Shown here one piece after another: positions 47,199-57,967 of a stretch of DNA of 64,000 bases. Positions within the stretch are counted from its first letter, which is position 1, and each line of letters begins with the position of its first letter. Where the stretch lies: positions 184,301,770 to 184,365,769 of the forward strand of contig NC_081406.1 in NCBI RefSeq assembly GCF_030272615.1. The letters are read 5' to 3'. The notes beneath the pieces are model-generated. The model was not told the DNA's origin, did not search any database, and saw nothing but the letters and a program-made list of their open reading frames with translations. The DNA is from Cryptomeria japonica. Taxonomy: Eukaryota; Streptophyta; Pinopsida; Cupressales; Cupressaceae. The translations under genes and the position numbers were made by a program.

Positions 47199-48013
47199 GT
47201 AAGTAATAAGCCTCCATTCTCTAGTTACCACTAGTACATTTGGGGTTGATTTCCAATGGCCTATCGTCAGAATTTTGACTATTTTTTGTCGAACTGTCAA
47301 CAAATGAAGCTGTCAAAAACTCATTGTCAATAATTCCGATGGTGACATCTAATGTCAGAATTTTGTTGACATCTCGAACTCTTTCGACAATGGCCATGAT
47401 CGCTCATCTGACCAAAGAATATCATCAGGCATAAAGCATCCTCGTCAGATGGACGTCAGAATTCTGACGTCTACTAGGAACTTGCAACGATGATGACTAC
47501 GATGAGCATATGAGAATAAAGTGTCGTTGGACATACAACATCCTTGTTGGATGTTTCTTCAATTAGCATCAAAATTTTGACGCTTGCCAGGAACTATGCA
47601 CCGACGAGGATGTTGTTTGTCTGATGGTTTGGTTGTTAGTGCAAAGTTGGGCTGATGTCAAAATTCTAACAATGATTTATTTTAAAAAAAAAGAATATAC
47701 ATGCCAATTTGCTTGTTGTTTCCCTTTTAGCATGTCCTACTAGATGGACCCAAGTAGTTCGATTTCAAGTATATTGGGTTGAATTTCAATGCCATTTGGA
47801 ATCCCACATGAAGCCACATTGATATTTTATCGATAAGACTTCCTATGCACTACTTCATACAATACAAAATTGACTTGATTCTCAAATCTCTTATTCCAAA
47901 CATATCTTTAACACATCATTTTAGGAGAACAAAATCAACACAAAGTCCAAAGACTAGTAAATTCAAGAAGTATTAAGTCAAGTTCATCCTTGTAGTAGTT
48001 TGATTATGCTTGT
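47199..48013. other. Possible CACTA-type transposon fragment
   Basis: A CACTAGTACATTTGGGG motif begins at 47229, followed by repeated CGTCAGAATTTTGAC-like words in both orientations (near 47263, 47360, 47455, 47571, 47656). The centre includes a perfect 20-bp palindrome GACGTCAGAATTCTGACGTC (47452-47471). A CACTA start followed by inverted subterminal repeats of this kind is typical of plant CACTA elements. No matching right terminus was found and there is no transposase. 47720-48013 shows nothing recognisable. Confidence 0.4.
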
Positions 48014-48503
48014 TGTTGGTGTAAATAATTATTCATCTTGGATATTATTACACCTTACTTAAGTTTACTTAGGATAATGCATTTCATAGTAGTTTGGGTA
48101 TGAGACACTTGGGTGTTTGTGCCACATTGGGATAGTGTTTGTAGGAGAATTTCCACCTTTTATGGTGTGATCTTGTTGTTACACTCCACATTCAGTGGGT
48201 GATCCACCTCATGTGGAATATTATATTGTTTCTCCTACCTACCCACGCCTATTTCCTACCTACCCTTGTTTCTTATTGAGCCACATGTCATGTTTGTGTG
48301 CTCACATATCCATATAGCCTTGCCTATATAGCAGGCTCATATTCATTGTATGTAAGGATTGATGATCCAGTTGATCAGTATTTTCATCTTGATAGAATAC
48401 AGTTTATTTCTATCATATATTTTGTCTCTCTTATTTGTGTTTTCCATTGCCTCTTGATCTTGGCAAAATCTCACATGGTATCAGAGCTAGTCCATGTCTC
48501 ACA
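48014..48503 (+). repeat. 5' LTR of small copia element
   Basis: Begins TGTTGGTGTAAATAATTATT and ends CATGTCTCACA. The last 28 bp include a full extra copy of the primer-site sequence TGGTATCAGAGC (48476-48487), also present in the 3' LTR. A TATA-like TATATAG lies at 48325-48331. Confidence 0.92.
48325..48331 (+). promoter_or_regulatory. TATA-like box in LTR
   Basis: TATATAG in CCTATATAGCAGG, about 310 bp into the LTR and repeated in the 3' LTR. Likely core promoter element. Confidence 0.5.
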
Positions 48504-48515
48504 TGGTATCAGAGC
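48504..48515 (+). other. Primer-binding site of small copia element
   Basis: TGGTATCAGAGC directly after the LTR, matching the initiator tRNA-Met 3' end. An identical copy lies 28 bp upstream within the LTR. Confidence 0.85.
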
Positions 48516-48886
48516 CATTAGAGTGTCATTGGTTTGCTAATTGAGAGAAATTGATGCTATTAGGTATTGTGTATTTTGGAACTTTCTATTGCAGGTTAGT
48601 ATTTGGCCTTTCTTGGCATATTTGGTACTTGTATTTTGCTTGGATCTCAGTTTAGATCACTAGTAGTATATGTTGAAGTCTCTTATATCTCATTTTGAGA
48701 AGTTGTAAATTGAAATTAGAAGTCCATTTTTCCTTGTTTTTCAAGTGGCCCATTGTATATGCACTAAGTATAAAGTGCCAAAATCACCATTTTTTGGGGG
48801 GTGGGGGGGTTCTTGATTGAGTATTTTTGGGGGGCGTCTTGTGTGATTGTGCCTCTCTCTATTTTGTGTTTTTTCATTTTGGTCCT
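48516..48886 (+). other. Leader of small copia element
   Basis: About 370 bp of non-coding leader with G runs at 48795-48835. No other signal recognised. Confidence 0.5.
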
Positions 48887-51094
48887 ATGGGTTCTTCTAA
48901 ATTTCCACTTTTAACTCCTCATAATTATGCATTATTAAAAACTAAGGCATGGAGTAAACTAATGGAAAAATGACTCATTCATTCTGTAAATGAAACTATT
49001 ACAACACCACCTGATCCTAATGCTCAAATTGAATGGCTTACTAAGAATGCTATGGCACTTGGAACACTTAGAAAGTATGTATCAGATGACATCATTTTTC
49101 ATATTGATAAGTGTACAACAATTAAAGAGGCTTGGGATATTTTTAAGAAATTGTATGGTCAAGTTGATGAGATTAAGGGCTACAAGCTTGATAGTGAACT
49201 CACAACTTTGGATCCCAAGGATTTTGATACAATCCAAGATTATGTCACAAAAGAAACTAAGCTAAGAGAAAAGCTAAAGGATTGTGGAATTGACAAAAAA
49301 GATGCTCAATTGGTTTATAACTTGTTGGACAAGCTTCCTTCAGAGTATGCAACCTTTATATCTAGCTTTCACACCCATAGGTTAGCTCAAGGTTCCTCAT
49401 ACATGTCTCCCTCATCTAATTCATTCATGGAGATGTTGATACTTGAGCAATCTAAGTTGACCACGATGGGGATTCTCAAATCTTCAAAGTCACAAGCTTT
49501 GGTGGCTAACAAAGGGAATCAAAGTAATCAAGGAAAAGGCAAGAATCAAAAGCAACCTAAGTCTAAACCACATCAAGATGGAGCACAATCTTCCTCTCCA
49601 CAACAAGGTGATTCACCATTCTCACCTAAGAGGAAATCATATAAGGACAATCTTTTTTGTGGATATTGCAAGAAGTTAGGACATGATGAACATCATTGTT
49701 ATAAGAAGGATATTGATGAGTTGAAGAATCTTCTTGAGAAGAATAGAATCAACCTACCTTCTAGAATGTCTACATTGGCTTCTTCTTCCAAGGATAAAGG
49801 AAAGGATCACTCTTTTGGGACAGATAAAGGAAAGGGACAAGCTCTTTGTGCTACTACAAGTCATGATTCAGAGAGATGGCTTCTAGATTTAGGGGATTCT
49901 CATCATATGGCATCTTTGCAGTCTATGTTTTCTACATTTGAGCCTTGCCACATGCTGCAGATTTTGATGGGCAATCATACATACATGGATGTGATTGGGA
50001 AAGGATCTATTGCCATTGGGGATAACTCCTTCAATGAAGTGTTGTATGTACCCCACTTGACAAATAATCTTCTTTCCATCTATCAAATCACACATGGGGC
50101 AACTAGGAAAACTGTGGAGTTCACACCTGATTCAGTTATCATTAGAGACTTGGAGAGTGGAGCTATCAATGCAACTGGGGTGGTTGATCATGCATCTCGG
50201 TTGTACTCTTTTTCAGATTTTGGTCCTATTGATGAGGTTCATTCTACCTATGTTGATGATTCAGATTTTGAGGAGAACTTTGGGCATTTGAACTTGGGGG
50301 TTCTCACATGTGACCCCATTCTTGAGCCTTGCATTTCATCTCCTTCTCTTGATATCACACCACCTATTGCACCTGCTGATGCAGCTAGTGTGACAATTTT
50401 ACCTTCTTATGATTTAGTGCAACATGATATTTCATGTCTTCCAGCTTCAGTTGATTGGGATGCCTACTTGACAGACATTGCAGGTTTGTTTGTGGACTCC
50501 TACATTGTAGATTTGGGAGACACCATTCATGATATTCATCTTCTCTTTGATGAAGATGATCCTTCTTTGATTGTTGTGAGGGATAACTCTGACCCTCTTA
50601 TGCATTCTCTACATGATCAATCTTTAGAGGTTGACATGATTGTGGATAATTTTGTACAACACTTGGAGGAGGTCTCTTTATCTTTTGAGGAGACATATGA
50701 GTCTTTGGATATTGTTCTACATTCTTCTCCACTAGATCTTGGAATGCCTTTTTCAACAGTGTGGCATAGTTTACCACCTTTGGAGGGGGTACGTTTCAGC
50801 ATCGACATGGGGACACTTGAGCAGTTTTTAGAGATTCCTTTCATCATGAGTATTTTTGCTTCATCTTCCCTTCATGGTTGGGGAGACTTCATGGATACAC
50901 GTTTGGTTTTGTTTCTTCCTAAGGGGAGGAATGTTGTTCGACATTCATGGAGTAGTTTCTTCATTCATCTTCGAGCTTCTATCATTGGTGTAGATTCTAG
51001 ATTGAGGGGGGGCTTCCTAGTCTCTCTTCTTCTTCTCTCATATGGGGGTGACTTTTTACTCAGATGGGGTTTTTTCCTTCACATACTTCTATGA
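48887..51094 (+). pseudogene. gag: Gag-protease fusion with novel acidic C-terminus, one premature stop
   Basis: ATG 48887 (MGSSKFPLLTPHNY) opens a 735-codon frame broken only by TGA at 48971-48973, probably a former CGA. The N-terminal 230 residues are UBN2-type copia Gag (IKEAWDIFKKLYG, QLVYNLLDKLPSEYATFI). Residues about 258-271 form a CCHC knuckle, CGYCKKLGHDEHHC. The protease reads WLLDLGDSHHMA (Asp near residue 334; the usual Asp-Ser-Gly is Asp-Leu-Gly), followed by KGSIAIGDNSFNEVLYVPHL. After a vestige of the pre-integrase motif (FGHLNLGVL) come about 270 residues rich in Asp, Leu and Ser that match no pol domain I know, ending in a hydrophobic stretch. Downstream initiation at 49052 could give a 680-residue product. 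Confidence 0.85.
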
Positions 51095-51304
51095 GAGTTC
51101 TTTGTATCTAGTTTTCATCTCTTTTGGGGGAGGGTTTTTTCCCATTGGGTTTTTCTCTCTTTCCCCACTTTGTGAGAGATTTCATTGCATTGGTTTGCAT
51201 GCATTTTCATTTGTACATGGGTACCTAACATGGCCTAGTAGCCGGGACCCATCTTGCATTGCTTAGTTGCATTGTAGACTTTAGTGAATTCCCCTAAGTT
51301 GCAC
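51095..51304 (+). other. 3' untranslated region of small copia element
   Basis: Short T- and G-rich stretch between the ORF stop and the purine tract. No pol remnant. Confidence 0.6.
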
Positions 51305-51315
51305 TTAAGGGGGGG
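51305..51315 (+). other. Polypurine tract of small copia element
   Basis: TTAAGGGGGGG immediately before the 3' LTR start TGTTGG at 51316. Confidence 0.8.
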
Positions 51316-51805
51316 TGTTGGTGTAAATAATTATTCATCTTGGATATTATTACACCTTACTTAAGTTTACTTAGGATAATGCATTTCATAGTAGTTTGGG
51401 TATGAGACACTTGGGTGTTTGTGCCACATTGGGATAGTGTGTGTAGGAGAATTTCCACCTTTTATGGTGTGATCTTGTTGTTACACTCCACATTCAGTGG
51501 GTGATCCACCTCATGTGGAATATTATATTGTTTCTCCTACCTACCCATGCCTATTTCCTACCTACCCTTGTTTCTTATTGAGCCACATGTCATGTTTGTG
51601 TGCTCACATATCCATATAGCCTTGCCTATATAGCAGGCTCATATTCATTGTATGTAAGGATTGATGATCCAGTTGATCAGTATTTTCATCTTGATAGAAT
51701 ACAGTTTATTTCTATCATATATTTTGTCTCTCTTATTTGTGTTTTCCATTGCCTCTTGATCTTGGCAAAATCTCACATGGTATCAGAGCTGGTCCATGTC
51801 TCACA
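51316..51805 (+). repeat. 3' LTR of small copia element
   Basis: 490 bp. Differs from the 5' LTR at about three sites (T/G near 51442, C/T near 51547, A/G near 51791). Followed by TSD CTTGC. Confidence 0.92.
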
Positions 51806-52009
51806 CTTGCACCCAAGAAAGACGACATATGGTGACTCTACATTGTCTCTTATGTTTCAACAAGATCTCAATGAAGAACACGTATCTCTTTCTACACATC
51901 AATAATCACTTGGGTCATTTATAGGAACACTAAACCAAATAAACACATCATCAAGTTTTGATCCAATAAAAACTAAAATGGAAAACTATATTCAAAATGT
52001 GAGGACTAT

Positions 52010-52490
52010 ATGAATGGATGGATATGCCTTTTGATAGTTTTTAATACTCTTGTGACACTCGTGCTTGATAAAAAATGTTATCATTGTCTACATGGATGAC
52101 ATACTAATCTTTAACAAGATTTTAAAATAATACATGCTACATGTTGCACAAGTACTAAATGCACTACATCAACACAAGTTGCAAGATAACCTTGATAAAT
52201 TCATTTTGGCACCACACAAAATTAATGCCTTGGTTACATAATCAACCACACTTGCATTTATGTTGATCTAGAGAAAATCAAGGTGATTAAATACTAGCCT
52301 ATCCCATACAATATTGGAACAACATATGTTACACATTGCACATGTACCACATATGCTATGCCAACACAAGTTGCAAACCAACCTCAACAAATGAAATTTT
52401 GGCACCATGCAAATTTAGTTACATTATCAACCACTCTTCCATTCAAGTTGATCTTGAAAAAATCAAGGTGATGTGATACTAGCATACCCA
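52010..52490 (+). pseudogene. Ancient gypsy reverse transcriptase fragment with internal duplication
   Basis: The plus strand contains VIIVYMDDILIFNKI around 52077-52120, the RT catalytic box, followed by a segment with HVAQVLNALHQHKLQDNLDK, corresponding to the region downstream of YMDD in gypsy RT. About 180 bp from 52130 is repeated in diverged form at 52318-52490 (CAACACAAGTTGCAA, TTTTGGCACCA and GAAAATCAAGGTGAT words recur). Many stops and indels. Between 51806 and 52010 I see nothing recognisable. It is probably one element with the RNase H fragment at 54205-54470. Confidence 0.65.
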
Positions 52491-52499
52491 TGCAAACTC

Positions 52500-54090
52500 A
52501 AATAATTGCACAACAACATGAGTATGCATTAGGGAGGACCATACACCCATGAAGTAATCATGTTGAAAGCACAAAAACATGAGTCAACCCCATAAAGGAT
52601 GAATTATTTACATAAAGTATGAAATATACTTTTGACACATATAGTGTGCAAGACACACGAATACACATAAGATATTGATCGAACATAAATATTGGATCAT
52701 ACCAATAAAGAAGTACATATAAATACATGAATATTTTAAGGCATGATTTGAGTAAGGATCATACATGTGAATATATGTATCCTATAAAGAATGGGACATT
52801 CATTGTAACATGTAGAGTGTCCATGAATTCACTTAAGCACACATGTTGTACATGAATCATGAAGAGTACTCTCAAAACATGAGTCATAAGGCATAAAAAT
52901 GAATAACTTGAAGCATGAAGCATATAATGATCACTTAAAGCATTAATCATACAAACTAATACACTTGAATTATGAAGCATACAATGAATACTTAAATCAT
53001 GAAGCATACTCGTGAATATACTTAATGCATAAAGAATGAGGCATCCAGATGAATTCACTGAAGTCATAAAGCATACACTTGAATATATGTAGAGCATGAA
53101 TTCTCTTAAGTCATGAAACATACATATTTTACACACAAGGTAGGAGCATGAAGCATCCACACAAGACATGAAGTAATATACACAAATGCCCCCTAAGGTA
53201 CAATGCATATATGAAAAAGCACACGTATAAATCATACAATGAGGAAATCATGTTGAAGACACAACAAACACATTAATATCCATAATTTATCAGGTATATA
53301 TACATAAAACATGCATTTAAGAGAAATATACATGAGGCACATGGATGCACTTAAAGCATGAAGTATGCACATAAAACATAAAGAATACATATAGAGCATA
53401 CACATGAATATACTTGGGGCAAGAAGCATTCATGCAAAACATAGAGTGTACACATAAGGCACAAATACATGTAAAGCATGAAGTGTACGCATGAATTCAC
53501 TTAAGGTATGCAACATACAAGTAGCATAAAGTATACATAAATACCATAAGATGTGCATACACGTAGCATAAAGTATACATAAATACCATAAGATGTGAAT
53601 TGTACACATAAAGCATAAGATAATGGATACATGTAAGCAAACAATCAACATGCATGAATATATGCAAGGCATGAAGTAATGCACATAAGGCATGAAGGAG
53701 CTACGTAAAGCACAAACCATACATATGAATACATGCAAGGCATGAATCATACATGTAAACCATGAAGTAATACATAAATACACATAAGGTACAAGCATAT
53801 ATGAGAAAGGTTCTCATAGAGTACACATGCTGAAGACACATTGATCATGAAGAATAAAAGAGAGAGGTATTCATGAAATAGACATCTAAAAACATCTCAT
53901 TCATGAAGTAACACAAATACACATATGATATAAAACACATGTGCCAGACACATGACAAACATGGTGCAAGCACAAGGTATACACGAGGGAAGTGTATATA
54001 TAAAACACCCATGGAGTAGGCATGCTCAAAACATATTAGACACTTAGAAGTTAAAGGCATACTCATAAGAATGCAATGCTGGCCAGATCT
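52500..54090. repeat. Degenerate AT-rich repeat region (CATGAA/GCATAAAG words)
   Basis: About 1.6 kb built from short words such as AAGCATGAAG, ACACATGAATA and CATAAAGTATAC in irregular tandem order. A nearly exact local repeat with a period of about 46 bp (core GTAGCATAAAGTATACATAA) lies at about 53518-53600. It separates RT and RNase H remnants of the old gypsy element. Long Met/His/Leu-rich minus-strand ORFs here are by-products of the repeat. Confidence 0.6.
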
Positions 54091-54204
54091 ATTCAATTTT
54101 TGATTTATTTAAGAAGAGGGCTGAATCATTAGTTCCAGCTGAGTAGTTGTTAAAGCAGGTTTGTCCAACAGGCTAGCAGAATCATGCTCTGAATATTGTC
54201 AATT

Positions 54205-54470
54205 ACATTTGACAATATAATTTTCATGCTTTGCATCACAATGCTCCAATATTGACCTTACCTAATTCTTTGTTGCTCATTGAAGATTACACAAATTCTA
54301 TTGAGGATGTCATGGGAGCCACCATGTTATAAGATGGTAAAATAGTATGCTACTATTCAAAGGTTTTCTTTTTAACAATGAGGGACTATCTAGCTTATGA
54401 TAGAACTTTATGCATTAGTCTAGGCGACGAGAAAGCATATAAAAATAGTATGAGAAAGACTCAAATTATG
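54205..54470 (+). pseudogene. Ancient gypsy RNase H fragment
   Basis: Reads FHALHHNAPILTLPN, then IEDYTNSIEDVMGATML, a stop, DGKIVCYYSKVF and RDYLAYDRTLCISL, matching the order of the gypsy RNase H N-terminal half (APVLALPD, then DAS-type active-site region, GxPIAYFSK, YEKELLAI). The catalytic Asp context is eroded. Confidence 0.6.
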
Positions 54471-55414
54471 GGGAATACAAATAGGAAGAAAATAAATGAT
54501 CATCGAGGGAAAATCTAAGATTGGTTGACAAATATAAGATAGAAACCATGCAAATCATACAACAATGATAAGGAGAACGCCTAAATAATAGTCCATATGA
54601 ATCACCAAGTAATAGCAATATATAGTCATAATAATCCTCACACAGAGAAACCATGGAGTCAAAGAAGACTGTCCAATGTATAGTTATAGCAAGATAAGAA
54701 ATTTATATCCATCTATTCTACTGATACATTATTATAGGAGATAAATGGCTATAACAGTCCCAATGATGCTATGGGGTATTCATACTAGATTAAGAGCATG
54801 CAACAATGAATGTACTAGTATCAACATAGTGCCAATGAAAAGATCATGCATGAGGAGCATTCATAGCAATCAATGGCACATAGGACACAAAGGAAGATCA
54901 TTGCATAGTCTATCTTTGTCACAAGCATTAGAAGTCAAAAGAAAAATATAGTGTTATGAGTCACAATAACTGCCTTGGAGAGTGAGAAAACACCAAAAAG
55001 AAGGTCATCCAAATTGTAGAGCAGCACAAATACCATAGATTGGAGGTACAATACAATCATGAAGGCATTTTTTTTAAAAGACAGGGTTAGAGCCTAGCCA
55101 TGGCAATATCACAAGCACAATGTTGTCTAGACCATTTGATAGTCAATGGTGAAAACAATGTCCCACACTTAATAGTTAAAGGAAAGTCCCAAAGTTAGGT
55201 ACATCAAAAGCATAAGAGCAACAATTACAGTTGCTAAGGGTCCCAAAACTAGAAGATCAGTAATGTATAGAGGATCAGGTGCAAACACCATTATCATGAT
55301 CATTGTACAAAAGGTCACAATCCATTCACTAGAAAACAACGAAGAGAGAAACAATGACTTAAGATGCAAATCACAGTCTTCCATTCATCAAGACAGTGGC
55401 ATCAAAGTAAATAC
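54471..55414. other. Unassigned sequence left of copy B
   Basis: AT-rich, no long ORF, no recognisable domain. It was contiguous with 63357 onward before copy B inserted, and may be further decayed retroelement. Confidence 0.4.
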
Positions 55415-56553
55415 TGTTACTACTTATCAAGTTGCCATTAGTTTCATGTCAAAGTTATTCTATATACTCTAGTCGGTTATCTCTATCGAGATATTCAGTC
55501 GGTATGCATAGTCCAGTAGGTTACAGAAGAAAGTAGTCTCAAAACGTAGTATACACTGAGCTGTCAACCGAGTATCATTTCATGTCTACCGAGCACCAGA
55601 GATGACACACCGAGTTAATATACACCGAGTGAAACATGTTACCAGATTCATTGAACCTGGACATACATATGAAAACGTGTTACAAGATCGAGGCACATCT
55701 AACCGTTATCACATTGGAAATTACACTTAAAGATTGTGTATGATTTTGAGGTCATCTAACCAATGAAATAATTTGCATGGTTATTCATTCGATAAATCAT
55801 GTTTGTAAGATCAAAGCAATGAATGGATCACCATCATAAGAGATCTATTTATACAGCATGAGTTAAGAATTAAATAGGTGTATGCATGAGTGTAAGAAGA
55901 CTGTTACAGAGACATAAAGGTCACCGAGAAAGTTTTTAGAGAATAGTCGAAGAACAGATTAAACAGAAGGGTTTACCGAGTTACTATATGGGTTACTGAG
56001 GTATGCTATAAGCAAGGTAACTTATTCTAAGCACATAGAATCTGCTATAACATTCTAGATGTAAAGTTGCAGATATTTGTAATGATTTTATTGTAATATT
56101 TTGAAGTTGTAAGAGAAACCTTTAACAGGGTAAAAGACTCTAATCAAGTGTATAAATTGTAAAGCCTCTAACCAGGTGCAACATTTAGATGAAGTGTTGT
56201 AAAATCCTTTAGCAAGGTAGATCTAACAAATCTTGTTACTCCTAACAGGGTAAGCTATCAGAAATAGCTAAACATGTAGCTCTAATCGAGCACTCTTTAT
56301 TATTGCAGTAGTGAAGTTGTGGGTGCCATCCTCACCGCAGTTTCTCTCTCTAACCAAGAATTTCTGCGCAACCAAAATATATGTGTTATGGAGTGAAGCA
56401 TGTATGATTGTTATCTATTTGTTTTAGCTTTATATTATGTTACTACACTATTTGGTTTATGCATAATAGTAAAGTTATTGTTAAAGAAAAGTTTTGGAGT
56501 ACTGAGTCACCCCTTCCCTCTTAGTACATTAGCTTTCCATATTGGGCCTAACA
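55415..56553 (+). repeat. 5' LTR of copy B
   Basis: Contains many ACCGAG words and a TATA-like TATTTATA at 55846-55853. An ORF (from 56400) rich in hydrophobic residues starts in the last 154 bp and stays open through the primer site into gag. Confidence 0.92.
55846..55853 (+). promoter_or_regulatory. TATA-like box in copy B 5' LTR
   Basis: TATTTATA in AGATCTATTTATACAG; the corresponding place in copy A reads CTATTTATATAGC on the minus strand. Likely promoter, unproven. Confidence 0.4.
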
Positions 56554-56555
56554 AT

Positions 56556-56567
56556 TGGTATCAGAGC
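56556..56567 (+). other. Primer-binding site of copy B
   Basis: TGGTATCAGAGC, two bases after the LTR end, the initiator tRNA-Met match typical of plant copia elements. Confidence 0.88.
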
Positions 56568-56615
56568 TTGAATCTTGGAAAAGGGTTTAACTGCTTAAAG
56601 AGAAAGATCTTATCA

Positions 56616-57967
56616 ATGGAAGGCTCTAAACAATCTTGGAGGATTGTGTATGTGCAAGAAGAACTGGATCATGCTAATCAAGTGATTGCAGACATGCAAA
56701 GATAAATGCAAAAATCTCTGAAAGTAAGAAGAAGATTATCTGATGATGTGCAGGACTCTCAAGAGTTAGTGGAAGAAATTGAGACATCATCTGAGAACAG
56801 TATATCTAAAGAGACTAAAGAAATGATTGGAGTATTGAAAGAAAAGAACAAAGAACTGGCTGATCAACTAAAAGCAATGAAAAGAGATCATGAACATTTC
56901 AGCACACAGATGACTGAAAATCTTGATGCATTGAGGATAGCTGAGGATAAAGTAAGAGATCTAGAAAGAGAGAAACACCAACTTGAAGTATTAGTATCTG
57001 ATAAGAATGATGAAATCACAAGGTTGACTGGAATTCAACAAAATCTGTCAGATCAACTAGGTTATGCACATCATGAAGCATATCTGAAAAATAATGAGAA
57101 TCAAGCATTGAAACTTGAAGTATCAAGGTTGACCGATGAACTTGAATCAGAGAAGAAATCCAAAGAAACACTCAAGAAGAGTTATGAAGCATCAAAAATG
57201 TTGGATGAGAAACTGAATACAAGAAGACCCAACAAAGATGCAGGACTCGGTTACAAAGGAAAAGACTCTACCGAGAGGGAATTCATACTATCGAGAGAGG
57301 AGAATCATCAAAGCAAGCTGGAAACAAGAATAACATCAAAAGAAAGAAGCCTATTTGCAACTACTGTGGAAATCAAGGTCACACTGCCAACATGTGCCAA
57401 ATCAGAAAAGGTAAACAACCGAATATCACTAAGTCCAATGGTTATTGTTACAACTGTAATAAATATGGTCACACATCTAATCAATGTAGGACAAATTCTG
57501 TGAACAATAATCAGAAGGAAAAATTCAAAGGGTTTTGTAAAAACTGCAATAGATATGGACATAGTACCGAGAAGTTTTGGTTTAAGCAAAAGAACTATAT
57601 GTGGTCTACACACTGAGCAAATACTAGAGGTTACCGAATTCACACACATCCTTACCGATAGTATTTTGCAGTACCATGGGATTACAATACAAGGATATGG
57701 TGTGAATGTTGTGGGAGATATGGACATATAAGTGCCAACTATTTTATAAGGTTTGGGATGAACAATCAAAAATCATGGAGAAATCTTGGTATGGCATGTT
57801 TTCATTGTCACAAAGTTGGACACTTAGCTGGAGATTGCAGAGATCAACCTAGAAAAGACACTGAAGAAATAAAAGACAAATTACAGATGATCTGGAAAAA
57901 GAAGGAAATTGTGTCAAATAAAGAAAGCACCTTACCTATCGAGTTAGGTGCACCTATTCCAAATTAA
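56616..57967 (+). pseudogene. Gag-like protein with coiled coil and five zinc knuckles, copy B
   Basis: Start at ATG 56616 (Met-Glu-Gly); about 450 codons to TAA 57965-57967. The region to about 57240 is charged coiled coil. Five knuckles follow: CNYCGNQGHTANMC, CYNCNKYGHTSNQC, CKNCNRYGHSTEKF (last Cys lost), CECCGRYGHISANY (last Cys lost) and CFHCHKVGHLAGDC. Copy A keeps the two lost Cys, so the ancestor probably had five intact knuckles; copia Gag usually has one. Breaks: TAA at 56703-56705 (Gln codon in copy A), one-base deletion near 57283, TGA at about 57614 (Arg codon CGA in copy A). Confidence 0.75.

Larger units (their letters stand above)
48014..51805 (+). mobile_element. Small non-autonomous Ty1/copia element with Gag-protease fusion ORF
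   Basis: Two 490-bp LTRs (48014-48503, 51316-51805) with only about three differences by eye, flanked by CTTGT (48009-48013) and CTTGC (51806-51810). The primer site abuts the 5' LTR and a purine tract abuts the 3' LTR. The interior is 2.8 kb and encodes Gag, zinc knuckle and protease joined to an unrelated acidic C-terminus; integrase, RT and RNase H are absent. Near-identical LTRs make it the youngest insertion in the window. Confidence 0.92.

Noticed and set aside
52759-54096. Several minus-strand ORFs rich in Met, His and Leu
   Set aside because: By-products of CATGAA-type word repeats read in reverse; no conserved motif.
56556-56567. Sequences resembling part of a tRNA
   Set aside because: They are 12-18 bp primer-binding sites next to LTRs; no tRNA gene structure around them.
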